A model generated the notes under the pieces. It did no database searches and was not told the DNA's origin. It saw nothing but the letters and a program-made list of their open reading frames with translations. 64,000 nucleotides of DNA from Alteromonas abrolhosensis (lineage in GTDB: Bacteria; Pseudomonadota; Gammaproteobacteria; Enterobacterales; Alteromonadaceae), in the NCBI RefSeq assembly GCF_001953635.1, contig NZ_MEJH01000007.1, positions 1 to 64,000 of the forward strand, in the 5' to 3' direction. Positions within the stretch are counted from its first letter, which is position 1; each line of letters opens with the position of its first letter. Below, piece after piece: positions 45,064-55,310 of this stretch. A program made the position numbers and the translations under genes.

Positions 45064-46671
45064 ATGCCCGTTCTTCGCTCAAATATAAATACGAAATCTG
45101 AAACATTTATCGCAAATGCCGAACACATGCAGGCTCAGGTAAATGATCTCCTCGAAAAAATCGAACAAATTTGCCAAGGTGGCGGTGAAAAAGCAGCTGA
45201 GCGCCACGTGTCTCGAGGAAAACTTCTACCTCGCGATCGAATCAATGCACTGATTGACCCAGACACGCCCTTTCTGGAAATAGGCCAACTGGCAGCGTGG
45301 GAAGTGTATGAAGACTATGTACCTTGTGCCGGAGTCGTTGCCGGTATAGGTATTGTTGCTGGCATTGAGTGTATGATTGTAGCTAATGATGCCACTGTGA
45401 AAGGTGGGACGTACTACCCTCTTACTGTGAAAAAGCACCTTCGCGCTCAGACCATCGCAGAGCAAAATAACCTACCTTGTATTTACTTAGTAGATTCAGG
45501 TGGCGCTAACTTGCCCCGTCAAGATGACGTATTCCCAGATAGAGAGCACTTTGGTCGCATCTTTTTTAATCAAGCGAATATGTCTGCTAAGAATATCCCT
45601 CAAATTGCGGTAGTAATGGGTTCCTGTACAGCCGGTGGTGCTTATGTTCCCGCCATGGCTGATGAAAGCATTATCGTTAAAGAACAAGCAACTATTTTTC
45701 TAGGCGGCCCACCGCTTGTTAAAGCTGCAACAGGTGAAGTAGTTACCGCAGAAGAGCTTGGCGGTGGTGACGTTCATACTCGAATTTCGGGTGTTGCCGA
45801 CCATCTCGCTAACAACGACCACCACGCACTTTCATTAGCGCGTAATGCTGTCTCCAGACTAAACAGAAAGAAGCCAGAATGCCTGGACGTGGCCGAGGTA
45901 AAACCTCCACGCTACGACACCAAAGAAATATACGGCATTGTGCCTGCTGATAGTCGTCAGACATACGATGTAAGAGAAATCATAGCGCGTATTGTGGATG
46001 ATTCAGACTTTGATGAATTCAAACCGCTTTACGGCACAACCTTAGTTTGTGGTTTTGCGCGCATTTTCGGTTTCCCTGTAGGCATTGTGGCTAACAACGG
46101 CATACTTTTCGGTGAAAGCGCGCTTAAAGGTGCGCATTTTGTCGAACTATGCGCCATGCGAAAAATCCCTCTCGTGTTTTTGCAAAACATCACAGGCTTT
46201 ATGGTCGGTAAGCAATACGAGCACGGCGGTATCGCAAAACACGGTGCAAAAATGGTAACCGCTGTAGCATGTGCGAATGTACCAAAGCTCACTGTCCTTA
46301 TCGGCGGCAGTTTCGGTGCAGGTAACTACGGCATGTGCGGTAGAGCCTATGACCCACGCTTCCTTTTCATGTGGCCAAACGCTCGAATCTCTGTAATGGG
46401 TGGTGAACAAGCTGCTGGCGTTCTCGCTCAGGTTAAGCGCGACCAAAAAGAGCGCTCAGGCGAGACATGGTCGGAAGAAGAAGAAAAGGCATTTAAACAA
46501 CCTGTCATCGACACTTACGAAAAACAAGGGCATCCATACTATGCGTCTGCAAGGCTTTGGGATGATGGTGTTATTGACCCTGCGGATACTCGGTTAGTGC
46601 TTGGCCTATCGCTTTCAGCGACACTCAACAAGCCTATCGAAGACACCCAATTTGGCATATTTAGAATGTAG
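45064..46671 (+). CDS. liuB: Methylcrotonyl-CoA carboxylase carboxyltransferase (beta) subunit
   Basis: The protein has 535 residues. It transfers CO2 from carboxybiotin to 3-methylcrotonyl-CoA. The acyl-CoA carboxylase beta fold shows [43 protein letters not shown] and the biotin-side loop [17 protein letters not shown], then [29 protein letters not shown] lies before the ATG. It pairs with the biotin-carrying subunit encoded two genes downstream. Confidence 0.95.
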   Translation: MPVLRSNINTKSETFIANAEHMQAQVNDLLEKIEQICQGGGEKAAERHVSRGKLLPRDRINALIDPDTPFLEIGQLAAWEVYEDYVPCAGVVAGIGIVAGIECMIVANDATVKGGTYYPLTVKKHLRAQTIAEQNNLPCIYLVDSGGANLPRQDDVFPDREHFGRIFFNQANMSAKNIPQIAVVMGSCTAGGAYVPAMADESIIVKEQATIFLGGPPLVKAATGEVVTAEELGGGDVHTRISGVADHLANNDHHALSLARNAVSRLNRKKPECLDVAEVKPPRYDTKEIYGIVPADSRQTYDVREIIARIVDDSDFDEFKPLYGTTLVCGFARIFGFPVGIVANNGILFGESALKGAHFVELCAMRKIPLVFLQNITGFMVGKQYEHGGIAKHGAKMVTAVACANVPKLTVLIGGSFGAGNYGMCGRAYDPRFLFMWPNARISVMGGEQAAGVLAQVKRDQKERSGETWSEEEEKAFKQPVIDTYEKQGHPYYASARLWDDGVIDPADTRLVLGLSLSATLNKPIEDTQFGIFRM

Positions 46672-46682
46672 GAGTGCAGGTA

Positions 46683-47483
46683 ATGGAACAATCAGTTATT
46701 TACAGCGTAGATGAAAGAAACATTGCCACTGTTACTTTAAACAGAGCTGAAAAACATAATGCCTTTGACGACGAAATGATAAACGAGCTTACTCGCGTTT
46801 TTAAAAAAGCGGGGGAGGATAAAAGCGTTAGGGCACTAATCCTAAGAGCTGAAGGCAAAAGTTTCAGTGCCGGGGCAGATCTTAACTGGATGAAAAAAAT
46901 GGCCAGTTATACCGAAGCGCAAAATGAAAGTGACGCACTTGCATTAGCAACCATGCTGCAGACGCTTTATAAAATGCCGAAGCCCACAATAGCAAGAGTA
47001 CAAGGCGCAGCTTTTGGCGGTGCTGTTGGTTTAATTGCATGCTGCGATATTGCTATTGGAAGCAAGCTCAGTAAATTTTGCTTAAGTGAAGTTAAAATTG
47101 GCCTTATTCCAGCAACTATCAGCCCTTATGTGGTAGAAGCAATGGGCGCACGAGTATGCCGACGCTACTTCCAGACCGCTGAAGTATTTTCTGCGCGTAG
47201 AGCAAGACGACTTGGACTTTTAAGCGAATCAGTAACAGAAGACGAACTCGATAGCACTATTGACGCCATTTTATCTAACATTCTGAAAAACGGCCCCCAA
47301 GCAGTGGCGAAAGCAAAAGACTTAGTGCAATGGGTGTCTACGCAAGAAATTAACGATGCCCTTCTCACAAAGACGAGCAAACTTATCGCACAAGTTAGGA
47401 CATCTGAAGAAGGTCAAGAAGGTCTGTCAGCCTTTTTAGAAAAGCGCAGTGCTTCATGGGCGGAGGTTAAGAATGATAAATAA
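46683..47483 (+). CDS. liuC: Methylglutaconyl-CoA hydratase
   Basis: This crotonase-family enzyme hydrates 3-methylglutaconyl-CoA to HMG-CoA. With the ATG at 46683 (GGAG 8 bases upstream) it has 266 residues. The oxyanion-hole segments are KSFSAGADLNWMKKM and VQGAAFGGAVGLIACCDIAI, and a Glu in LSEVKIGLIPATISPYV fits catalysis. It begins 11 bases after liuB and overlaps liuD by 11. Confidence 0.92.
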   Translation: MEQSVIYSVDERNIATVTLNRAEKHNAFDDEMINELTRVFKKAGEDKSVRALILRAEGKSFSAGADLNWMKKMASYTEAQNESDALALATMLQTLYKMPKPTIARVQGAAFGGAVGLIACCDIAIGSKLSKFCLSEVKIGLIPATISPYVVEAMGARVCRRYFQTAEVFSARRARRLGLLSESVTEDELDSTIDAILSNILKNGPQAVAKAKDLVQWVSTQEINDALLTKTSKLIAQVRTSEEGQEGLSAFLEKRSASWAEVKNDK

Positions 47484-49485
47484 ATTACTAATTGCAAACC
47501 GTGGTGAAATAGCATGCCGCGTTATAAAGACAGCCAACGCTCAAGGTATAAAGACGGTCGCCGTTTACTCTGACGCCGACAAAAATGCCCTTCATGTACA
47601 AATGGCTGATGAAGCTGTTTATCTGGGGCCATCTCCATCGAAGGAAAGTTATCTACGAGGCGAGTTGATCATTGAGAAAGCGAAGCAGCTTGGTGTAGAC
47701 GCTATTCACCCAGGCTATGGCTTTCTCTCAGAAAATGCTGAGTTTGCGAATCTATGCGCCAAAAACAATGTTATCTTCGTAGGACCACCAGCATCTGCAA
47801 TTGAAGCGATGGGGTCTAAGTCTGCCGCCAAACACATTATGGAAAAAGCAGGTGTTCCTTTGGTCCCGGGCTATCACGGCGACGATCAAAGTGAAGCGGT
47901 ATTAAAAGGTGCTGCCGATGAAATGGGCTACCCTGTGCTATTAAAAGCCGCTGCTGGTGGTGGCGGTAAGGGCATGCGCCAAGTGTGGAGTGAAAAAGAG
48001 TTTTCTCAAGCATTAAACGCAGCCAAACGTGAATCTATGGCGAGCTTTGGTGACGACCACATGCTGGTTGAAAAGTACCTGACGCGTCCTCGTCACGTTG
48101 AAATTCAAGTTTTCTGTGACACCCATGGTAACGGCGTATACCTTTTTGAACGTGACTGTTCGGTTCAACGCCGACACCAAAAGATTATTGAAGAAGCCCC
48201 TGCCCCCAATATGTCTGAGTCAGTGAGAGAAAAAATGGGTGAAGCGGCTATACTCGCGGCGAAAGCCATTAACTATGTGGGTGCGGGAACGGTTGAGTTT
48301 TTACTTGATGAAGACGATTCGTTTTACTTCATGGAAATGAATACACGCTTGCAAGTAGAGCATCCTGTGACAGAAATGATCACCCGTGAGGACTTGGTTC
48401 ACTGGCAATTAACTATTGCCGAAGGAAAGCCCCTTCCTAAACAACAAAATGAACTCACCTTAACAGGCCACGCATTCGAAGCGCGCATTTATGCCGAAGA
48501 TCCAAACAACGAGTTTCTACCTTCTACCGGCACACTGTGCCTTTTACGCACGCCAAAAGAAAATGACGTAGTTCGCGTTGATACAGGTGTTGTTGAAGGT
48601 GATGAGGTAAGCGTTTTTTACGACCCTATGATTGCCAAGCTTGTGGTTTGGGGAGAGAACCGTGAGATAGCGCTCAAGCGCCTAATTAGTGCATTGGGTG
48701 ACTACTACGTTGACGGTGTAAGCACAAATATCGACTTCTTAAAGCGTGTCGCTACCCACCCAGCATTTGTTGCTGCTGAGCTAACAACTACATTTGTAGA
48801 GAAACACCATGATTCGTTGTTTAGCGCGATAAGTGAGGATACAGCTAGCGATGAAATCCAAGCTAGCCTTCCTGCGATGGCATTACTTTCACTTTTAAAT
48901 AGAAAAGTTTCCACAAGTAATAAGACCCCATCTGTGTGGTCAACTGCAGGTGCATGGCGCGCTAACGCAAATCATACAGAAACTCTTACATTGCTTTCCA
49001 ACCAAGAAGAAGTGCATGTTGAGGTTAAGCACCTCTCAGCGAAACATGTCTGGGAACTAACTGTAGGCGAAAAAACTTATATAGTAGACGGCAACCTTGT
49101 TGATAGCACTTTGCAAGCAACAATTGATGGGTATAAGTCGACATTTTCGTTTTCAGACAATGATGGTGTGTACACACTCTTCAACAAAGACACCCATGCT
49201 AAGTTCAGCGTAATCTCAGCGTCTCTTGGTGATGATAACGATGATAGTGGCGACGCTAATTTCAGTGCTCCGATGAACGGAACCATAGTGGCGCATTTGG
49301 TCGAGAAAGGAGTACAGGTCAAAAAAGGCGAGCCCATATTGGTTATGGAAGCGATGAAAATGGAGCACAGTATCATTGCACCGCACGATGGTTCAGTGGA
49401 AGAGTTCTTTTTCAATCCCGGTGAATTAGTTGACGGTGGCGCCACACTTTTAGCATTTTCAGCGAAAGAAACTTCAGAGGTCTGA
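47473..49485 (+). CDS. liuD: Methylcrotonyl-CoA carboxylase biotin-containing (alpha) subunit
   Basis: The 670-residue protein has a biotin carboxylase part (about 1-445) with IANRGEIACRV, AAAGGGGKGMR, the HVEIQVFCD and EMNTRLQVEHPVTE motifs. A less conserved linking domain (about 450-590) follows, then a biotinyl domain ending in VMEAMKMEHS with the biotin Lys. The start at 47473 has GGAGG 6 bases upstream. The linker holds an exact copy of the dispersed word AAGACACCCATGC (read K-D-T-H-A). Confidence 0.94.
   Translation: MINKLLIANRGEIACRVIKTANAQGIKTVAVYSDADKNALHVQMADEAVYLGPSPSKESYLRGELIIEKAKQLGVDAIHPGYGFLSENAEFANLCAKNNVIFVGPPASAIEAMGSKSAAKHIMEKAGVPLVPGYHGDDQSEAVLKGAADEMGYPVLLKAAAGGGGKGMRQVWSEKEFSQALNAAKRESMASFGDDHMLVEKYLTRPRHVEIQVFCDTHGNGVYLFERDCSVQRRHQKIIEEAPAPNMSESVREKMGEAAILAAKAINYVGAGTVEFLLDEDDSFYFMEMNTRLQVEHPVTEMITREDLVHWQLTIAEGKPLPKQQNELTLTGHAFEARIYAEDPNNEFLPSTGTLCLLRTPKENDVVRVDTGVVEGDEVSVFYDPMIAKLVVWGENREIALKRLISALGDYYVDGVSTNIDFLKRVATHPAFVAAELTTTFVEKHHDSLFSAISEDTASDEIQASLPAMALLSLLNRKVSTSNKTPSVWSTAGAWRANANHTETLTLLSNQEEVHVEVKHLSAKHVWELTVGEKTYIVDGNLVDSTLQATIDGYKSTFSFSDNDGVYTLFNKDTHAKFSVISASLGDDNDDSGDANFSAPMNGTIVAHLVEKGVQVKKGEPILVMEAMKMEHSIIAPHDGSVEEFFFNPGELVDGGATLLAFSAKETSEV
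49187..49199 (+). repeat. Dispersed word AAGACACCCATGC, copy in liuD
   Basis: This exact 13-base copy reads as K-D-T-H-A in the variable linker of the carboxylase subunit, the same frame as in the phytase gene. It is part of the longer ACAAAGACACCCATGCTAA form shared with 26686-26704 apart from the last base. Confidence 0.6.
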
Positions 49486-49489
49486 TGTA

Positions 49490-50386
49490 ATGTTTCCACA
49501 AGAAGTAAGTATCGTTGAAGTTGGTCCGCGAGACGGTCTTCAAAATGAAAAACAGGCGTTAAGTGCTGCGCAGAAAATCGAGCTGATTAACCTCCTTTCA
49601 AATACTGGGGTTCAGCGAATAGAAGCCGGTAGCTTTGTGTCACCCAAGTGGGTGCTACAAATGGCGAACTCTGATGAGGTTTTTAAGGCGCTCAACCCAA
49701 ATAAAAACATACACTATTCTGCGTTGACCCCTAACCTTAAGGGTTTGGAAGCAGCTATAGAAGCGGGTGTGAAGGAGGTTGCAGTATTTGGCGCAGCCTC
49801 TGAATCTTTTTCACAAAAGAACATCAATTGCTCTATAAGTGAAAGCTTGAAGCGCTTTGAAGCTGTGTTTGACATGGCCAATAAAAGCAATATCAAAGTT
49901 AGAGGCTATGTGTCTTGCGTGATGGGTTGCCCCTATGAAGGTAATATCGCACCTGCAGCCGTAACCCGAGTGAGTAAAGAGCTGTTGGACATGGGGTGTT
50001 ACGAAGTATCTCTGGGCGATACTATCGGCGTAGGCACACCAATGTCAACAAAACTGCTATTAGATGACGTGTTGAAAGAAATTGACGTCAGCAAAGTTGC
50101 CGCCCATTTCCATGACACTTATGGCCAAGCGCTGGTGAACTTATACACTGCCCTTGGATATGGCATTTCAACCATTGATTCGGCTGTTGCTGGACTTGGG
50201 GGCTGCCCGTATGCTAAAGGAGCAAGTGGCAATGTTGCTACGGAAGATGTGCTATATATGTTAGACGGCATGGGGGTTTCCACAGGTATCAACATGGAGA
50301 AATTACTAGTGGCCTCTGCGTACATCTCTGACGTTTTAGGGCGCCCTCCAGTATCAAAGGCTGCGAACGCCCTTCTGGCCAAATAA
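49490..50386 (+). CDS. liuE: Hydroxymethylglutaryl-CoA lyase
   Basis: The protein cleaves HMG-CoA to acetyl-CoA and acetoacetate, the last step of the liu pathway. The 298 residues have VEVGPRDGLQNE near the N-terminus, the metal-site HFHDTYGQAL, SLGDTIGVGTP and the catalytic-Cys segment GLGGCPYAKGASGNVATED. It starts 4 bases after liuD and is the last gene of the operon, followed by a terminator. Confidence 0.95.
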   Translation: MFPQEVSIVEVGPRDGLQNEKQALSAAQKIELINLLSNTGVQRIEAGSFVSPKWVLQMANSDEVFKALNPNKNIHYSALTPNLKGLEAAIEAGVKEVAVFGAASESFSQKNINCSISESLKRFEAVFDMANKSNIKVRGYVSCVMGCPYEGNIAPAAVTRVSKELLDMGCYEVSLGDTIGVGTPMSTKLLLDDVLKEIDVSKVAAHFHDTYGQALVNLYTALGYGISTIDSAVAGLGGCPYAKGASGNVATEDVLYMLDGMGVSTGINMEKLLVASAYISDVLGRPPVSKAANALLAK

Positions 50387-50399
50387 TAATTGACGGAAT

Positions 50400-50430
50400 G
50401 GGTAGATGTGAGTGCATCTACCCTCTTTTA
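50400..50430 (+). terminator. Terminator of the liu operon
   Basis: A perfect 9-bp stem (50400-50408 with 50415-50423), a 6-base loop and then TCTTTTA. It begins 14 bases after the liuE stop. Confidence 0.85.
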
Positions 50431-50502
50431 TTGAACAGTGCACCAATAGAACGCGAATAGCCAAGAAAACGCCAGCCTTGGTTTATTTGGGGATTACCCC
50501 GG

Positions 50503-51657
50503 TCACTTTTCGTCAGGCAAAATAACGGTAGTCGCCACGGCCAGCAGAAGCATACCCGCCATAATATATACAACCGAAAACGATAAAGCAGGCGCCAAAG
50601 TAGCATAAAGTGCTCCAAAAGCTAATAAAATTATCCCGATAGCCGTATTTGAAAAACCTACAAGTTCGGTTCTGTCATGCCCCTCTTTAACATCTAAGCT
50701 GTAAGTTTTTCTACCCGTTCTCACACCAGCGTGGGCCACAGATAATACGAAAAATAAAAGCGCTGAGGTAACGATTGAGGATGTTTGCCAAAACAATAGC
50801 CCAACACAAGCGCCTAGTGCTAACAGGCCCGATAATCGAAGCGTTAGCTTTGCGCTTTTATCGGCGATCTTGCCCCAAATAATTGATGAAAGTAGTGCAG
50901 CAGTCGCCTCTGCGCCAATATAAATAGGTAATAGCTCTTTTACGTCTCCATTTCTTTCAATCATAAAATAAGGGGCTACCAATGCAGAGTGTACAAATAA
51001 CCCTCTAACAAAAATGAATTTGTATATAGTGGTGTCGAAATTTATGCTAAACGTATTCTCTGGACTGTCTTCTACTTCCACCCTAGTCTTGATTGGCCAT
51101 ACGCATATCAAGGTTAAAATAAAAGCCAGCATACTCGCGCACAGTACAACTAACAGGATATTAGAAGTGAGAGCGCCGTCATAAATTACAAGTGGTATAG
51201 CGATGACAAGTGTAACCACACCGGAAACCGTAGAGGCGACTCCGATTAAGTTACCTCGCTCCCCTTTTTTGGCTGCATCGGCCTCCATATCTTTTACTGT
51301 TAACGAACAAGCGGAGCGTCCAAGGCTCAATAAAACCAGCGAGGCAAGAACTAGTATTCCCGCTATGAAGCCAGAAAATAAAATGACAGAAAGTAGCATG
51401 CCAACCACTGAAAAAACTTGTGTGATCATGCCAATGCGCCAAACGATGTGCCGCTGTGCATGCTTTCTTAAACAAATACTAATGAGTACTTGAGGAAGAA
51501 GAGCGCCCGACTCTCTTATAGGTACTAACCAACCTATCATCCAAACCGGAGCACCTACACTTACGAGCAGTGCTGTCAACGTTGTTTTTGCAGAGATTAA
51601 AAGGTCAGCAAGCTTATTTAGCGACAAGCCTGCAATAAGTAGTTTTTTTTGTTTCAT
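50503..51657 (-). CDS. MFS transporter of unknown substrate
   Basis: The protein has about 384 residues and about 12 hydrophobic segments in two bundles, with a charged loop between the halves (VWPIKTRVEVEDSPENTF). No family-specific motif stands out, so the substrate cannot be named. The start is uncertain: ATG 51657 or a GTG five codons upstream; neither has a clear Shine-Dalgarno. It is not part of the liu operon (opposite strand). Confidence 0.75.
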   Translation of the reverse strand: MKQKKLLIAGLSLNKLADLLISAKTTLTALLVSVGAPVWMIGWLVPIRESGALLPQVLISICLRKHAQRHIVWRIGMITQVFSVVGMLLSVILFSGFIAGILVLASLVLLSLGRSACSLTVKDMEADAAKKGERGNLIGVASTVSGVVTLVIAIPLVIYDGALTSNILLVVLCASMLAFILTLICVWPIKTRVEVEDSPENTFSINFDTTIYKFIFVRGLFVHSALVAPYFMIERNGDVKELLPIYIGAEATAALLSSIIWGKIADKSAKLTLRLSGLLALGACVGLLFWQTSSIVTSALLFFVLSVAHAGVRTGRKTYSLDVKEGHDRTELVGFSNTAIGIILLAFGALYATLAPALSFSVVYIMAGMLLLAVATTVILPDEK

Positions 51658-51731
51658 AGACGATTGAAGCACCGCAATTTATTGAGCTTTTTACGGTGCT
51701 TTCATTTAATCAGATCGGAAAAGTTTGTGCG

Positions 51732-52265
51732 CTACCCACCATTTTCAACAAGCGTTTTAAGGTTTTCTAGTCCCATCTCAAAATCAGGACCGATCATGCT
51801 GTCCATCATCAAAGCAAAATATTTGTTAATGGGGTTATTGTCTACCGCCCCTTCATCTCGCCAAGTTACAACAGACCCGTTTGTTGTGGATTCTATTTCT
51901 ACAACACCCGACGAGCCCATATCGAAATCGGGAAAATATAAACGATAAGCAACTCGTTTATTGTGCTCTAATTGCGTGATCTCCATTTCGCCATTTCCCT
52001 CGGTCTCACTTAACCATTCAGAACGCATACCGATTGCTCTATCAGGTCCTGAGTAGTCAAGTTTCATGTTAGGGTCGCGCTTAAACCATACCCCCCATTT
52101 TTTCCACTCTTTTAAATCGACGATGAAGGGATATATTTCTGATGGCTGTGCATCAATAGTAATTGTTCTTTCAACGCTGTAGTCTTTTGGAATAAAAAAG
52201 CTTGCCACTATAAATAATACAATGACGACACCAATAACCATTAAAAGTTTTTTCAATGCTCCCAT
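51732..52265 (-). CDS. SRPBCC-family (polyketide-cyclase-like) membrane-anchored protein
   Basis: The protein has 177 residues, starting at ATG 52265 with GGAG 6 bases upstream. One N-terminal membrane helix (about 5-24) is followed by a START/SRPBCC domain (YSVERTITIDAQPSEIYPFIVDLKEWKKWGVW, ending in MDSMIGPDFEMGLENLKTLVE). Such proteins bind hydrophobic ligands in a deep cavity; the ligand is unknown. It lies 59 bases upstream of the MFS gene on the same strand and may be co-transcribed. Confidence 0.83.
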   Translation of the reverse strand: MGALKKLLMVIGVVIVLFIVASFFIPKDYSVERTITIDAQPSEIYPFIVDLKEWKKWGVWFKRDPNMKLDYSGPDRAIGMRSEWLSETEGNGEMEITQLEHNKRVAYRLYFPDFDMGSSGVVEIESTTNGSVVTWRDEGAVDNNPINKYFALMMDSMIGPDFEMGLENLKTLVENGG

Positions 52266-52970
52266 CTGCGACTCCAAAATCAAATTGACCTCTCAAATAT
52301 AACATTTAATTAACATTTGTCACTTAAAGTTCTTTCGCTTTCGATCGTAGCGTTGACGTTAGATAGCCACCCATCCCATCATGTTCGCGGAAATTGATAA
52401 CATTTTTAGCAAGACACTTTAGCGTTATGGCACTGCACATTGGCTTAGCTTGCTGTGCTGAAGGCTTTTATCAACTAGCCATAGGCAACGTGCATATTTT
52501 GAAAGAAACCTTAGCACTTACGCACAACGCAAACTCAATGAGAAGTAAAGCAACTTTCCAGAATGCTATCAAAAAGTGTTTTTGAAAAATGTCTGTTTAG
52601 CGAAACTTTCATAAGTGCATTGGGTACCTTGCTAAGGGGTTTAATCAAGAGTCTCTTTCGTACCTACAAACCCTGAGCAAAGCTTGAGAGGATGTCTTTC
52701 TTATAGAGAATAGCTGAAGCGTAAAGCGGATGCCTCTCTAGCAGCAAACCATTGCAATCTCACATAAATTTAAAATAATTTACCAATTCATCACAAAGCG
52801 ATGAAATCCCGCTGTTATTATAAATTATCTTGTGTAATATGGGTTTAGGTCATCAAGAAAACCTGTTCAACGGGTCTATCATGCATAGCGCAGTCAATCG
52901 CAACACTTCGTTTTCTTTTTATATTTCTATCGATACACAGTAGTCGCTTTTTTACAGGAGTTTATAGGAA
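52266..52970. other. Long intergenic region upstream of glgC
   Basis: These 705 bases hold no gene I can support. A 63-codon frame at 52394-52585 has no family resemblance and no Shine-Dalgarno. Near 52812-52840 a TAATAT box with a poor -35 partner is a possible glgC promoter. The leader would then be about 125 bases long, with room for regulation, but I see no known riboswitch. Confidence 0.5.
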
Positions 52971-54257
52971 ATGGCAGATCAAAGTTCTCGTTACATCAGT
53001 AACCTTACTCGCGATACGTATGCGCTAATTCTCGCGGGTGGTAAAGGTTCTAGACTACACGAGCTCACAAATTGGCGAGCCAAACCGGCACTTTATTTCG
53101 GCGGTAAATTTAGAATAATTGATTTTCCGCTTTCAAATTGTGTTAATTCAGGCATTCGACGAATAGGCGTGGTTACTCAATATAAGTCCCATTCACTCAT
53201 TCGTCATCTCGTCAGAGGTTGGGGTCATTTTAAAAAAGAACTCGGCGAATCTGTTGAAATCCTCCCCGCTTCTCAGCGTTTTTCTGACAGTTGGTACGAA
53301 GGGACGGCTGACGCGGTTTTCCAAAACATTGATATCATTCGTGATGAGCTACCAAAATATGTCATGATCCTTTCAGGCGATCATATCTATCGTATGGACT
53401 ACGGTGATATGTTGGCTAAGCACAAAGAGTCCGGTGCAAAAATGACAGTGTCATGTATGTCTGTGCCACTACAAGAAGCAGCGGGTGCGTTTGGTGTAAT
53501 GTCAGTCGATGAAAACTACCGTATTAACGGGTTTGAAGAAAAGCCCGCTAACCCTACTCCACTGCCTAACGACCCAACTCGTTGTCTAGCGTCTATGGGC
53601 AACTATGTGTTTGATACTGAATTTCTTTTCGAGCAATTACGTGTTGATGCCGAAAACATGGGCTCGCAGCGCGACTTTGGTAAAGACATTATCCCATCAA
53701 TCATCGCTGATCACCCTGTATATGCCTATCCATTTGAGAAAAGCGGCGAAGATAACGCCTATTGGCGCGATGTTGGTACTATCGATTCATTTTGGGAAGC
53801 CAATATGGAAATGGTTGCTCCTGTACCTCAGTTGAACCTATACGATAGAAAATGGCCCATATGGACATACCAAGAACAACTTCCACCAGCAAAATTTGTT
53901 TGGGAAGACCACGACAGACGTGGTGAAGCGATTAACTCAGTGGTTTCTGGAGGCTGTATTATTTCAGGCTCTACGCTTCGCTCGTCTATTTGTTTTTCCA
54001 ATGTACGCGTACATTCCTACGGGCTTATTGAAGACGCTGTTATTCTTCCCGATGTAGAAATTAAACGCCATTGTAAGTTGAAAAAGGTGATTATCGACCG
54101 TGGGTGTGTCATTCCTGAAGGTACCACAATTGGTTACGATCACGAGCAAGACAAAGCCCGTGGATTCCGCGTGTCAGAAAAAGGCGTGGTGCTGGTTACG
54201 CGAGAAATGTTAGGCCAGCCCGTTGGCGGACTAAGTAAGCCGGGTAAACACGACTAA
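52971..54257 (+). CDS. glgC: Glucose-1-phosphate adenylyltransferase
   Basis: The protein makes ADP-glucose for glycogen synthesis. The 428 residues carry the nucleotidyltransferase loop [15 protein letters not shown], the substrate [25 protein letters not shown] segment, [19 protein letters not shown] and [13 protein letters not shown], then a C-terminal left-handed beta-helix (about 310-415). The ATG is preceded by AGGAG and a second AGGA. Other glycogen genes (glgA, glgB, glgP) are not adjacent, which is unusual. Confidence 0.95.
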   Translation: MADQSSRYISNLTRDTYALILAGGKGSRLHELTNWRAKPALYFGGKFRIIDFPLSNCVNSGIRRIGVVTQYKSHSLIRHLVRGWGHFKKELGESVEILPASQRFSDSWYEGTADAVFQNIDIIRDELPKYVMILSGDHIYRMDYGDMLAKHKESGAKMTVSCMSVPLQEAAGAFGVMSVDENYRINGFEEKPANPTPLPNDPTRCLASMGNYVFDTEFLFEQLRVDAENMGSQRDFGKDIIPSIIADHPVYAYPFEKSGEDNAYWRDVGTIDSFWEANMEMVAPVPQLNLYDRKWPIWTYQEQLPPAKFVWEDHDRRGEAINSVVSGGCIISGSTLRSSICFSNVRVHSYGLIEDAVILPDVEIKRHCKLKKVIIDRGCVIPEGTTIGYDHEQDKARGFRVSEKGVVLVTREMLGQPVGGLSKPGKHD

Positions 54258-54280
54258 CTCATTATTCGTATCGTAATGGC

Positions 54281-54318
54281 GAGATTGATTTTAGCGTAAA
54301 AACGTTTAAATCAATCTC
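54281..54318 (+). terminator. Hairpin after glgC
   Basis: An 11-bp stem (54281-54291 with 54308-54318) continues, after one mismatch, into five further inner pairs. It starts 24 bases after the glgC stop. The downstream sequence has only short T stretches, so it may act as an mRNA 3' end rather than a classic terminator. Confidence 0.55.
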
Positions 54319-54426
54319 AGCTCTTTAAATTAGCCCTTTAACTTAGCCTACTATGCTTAAAGGACTGTTTCGCAATTCAAAGGCTTACGTTTAGACCAAA
54401 ATAATCACGCCATCAATCAACAAGCC

Positions 54427-55239
54427 CTAATTTGCCTCATTATTCCACTGCGTTAACGTACGCTCAATAAAGCTTGCAACCTGTTCAGGATGCTCTAGCG
54501 GAAACATGTGCCCACCGTCGAGCACACAGTGTTCAATAGCATTATGCTTCATAAGGCGTGAGTACATTTCTGGCTTACATACCTTACTCTTGCTCCCTGT
54601 AGCCAATACAGCCGGGCATTTGAGCTTCCCTTTATACTTAGCCAAATTATGGGGAACGTTGCGAAACAAATCAGCTTCTACATCAGCTCGAAATGTCAGT
54701 GAAATGTTGTCTCCATTTAGCGCTGTGACAGACTTTACATAATCGCGCACGCATCGTTTATCCATATCTCTAAACAATGCTTTGCCGTGAAAGTACGCCA
54801 CCATATCTGTATTGCTCGGCCAACTGGTATTGCGCGTTTGGGCCAGTTTAGCTGGTGTTAACTTATTAATTAAAGGCGTGTGTTTCGCAAATTTAAAAAA
54901 GTAACTCAAAGGGCCAACTACGAGCGGAGGATCAAATAAAATAATGCCTCTGAAAAGCTCTGGCGCTTCGCATGCCGCCATATAGGTGATGACTGCACCA
55001 AACGAATGCCCAATGCCAAACACGCCTCGTGGGTCCTTATTCTCTTTTTTTATGTGCTTGATGAGCTCTTGAACTTGATTGCGCCAGTTACCGTTTACGG
55101 GAAGCTGAGGGTCGTGTCCGAAGCGTTCTACATGCAGGCGATTAAAATGGTTCGGTAATGCCGAAAACATCGCGTTATAACTACCGGCAGGAAATCCGTT
55201 TGCATGGGCAAAATGAAAACTCAACTCTGAAGGCGACAC
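54427..55239 (-). CDS. Alpha/beta hydrolase of unknown substrate
   Basis: The protein has 270 residues in an alpha/beta-hydrolase fold. The nucleophile elbow is GHSFGAV (about 91-97), the acid lies in the later strand near TGSKSKVCKPEMY, and the His is in DGGHMFPLEHPEQV. The N-terminus has FHFAHANGFPAGSYNAMF, the oxyanion-side HANGFP pattern seen in many lipase-like members. The GTG start has AGGAG 8 bases upstream. There is no signal peptide. Confidence 0.82.
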   Translation of the reverse strand: MSPSELSFHFAHANGFPAGSYNAMFSALPNHFNRLHVERFGHDPQLPVNGNWRNQVQELIKHIKKENKDPRGVFGIGHSFGAVITYMAACEAPELFRGIILFDPPLVVGPLSYFFKFAKHTPLINKLTPAKLAQTRNTSWPSNTDMVAYFHGKALFRDMDKRCVRDYVKSVTALNGDNISLTFRADVEADLFRNVPHNLAKYKGKLKCPAVLATGSKSKVCKPEMYSRLMKHNAIEHCVLDGGHMFPLEHPEQVASFIERTLTQWNNEAN

Positions 55240-55267
55240 CGATACACTCCTTTACACTGAAACAACA

Positions 55268-55290
55268 AAGGGGCTTTAAATCAGCCCCTT
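55268..55290 (-). terminator. Terminator of the MFS gene at 55311
   Basis: A perfect 8-bp GC-rich stem (55268-55275 with 55283-55290) lies between the MFS stop and the hydrolase start. On the minus strand it is followed by TGTTGTTT after the T of the stem. Confidence 0.75.
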
Positions 55291-55310
55291 AGCATGGAAG
55301 ATTGATAATA

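Noticed and set aside
41721..50386. The liu cluster as an undescribed pathway
   Set aside because: All enzymes and the regulator match the known leucine/isovalerate (liu) pathway; only the spacing and repeats within it are unusual.
52394..52585. 63-codon open frame in the glgC upstream region
   Set aside because: It has no Shine-Dalgarno, no family resemblance and no coding-like composition; it is probably chance in a long non-coding stretch.
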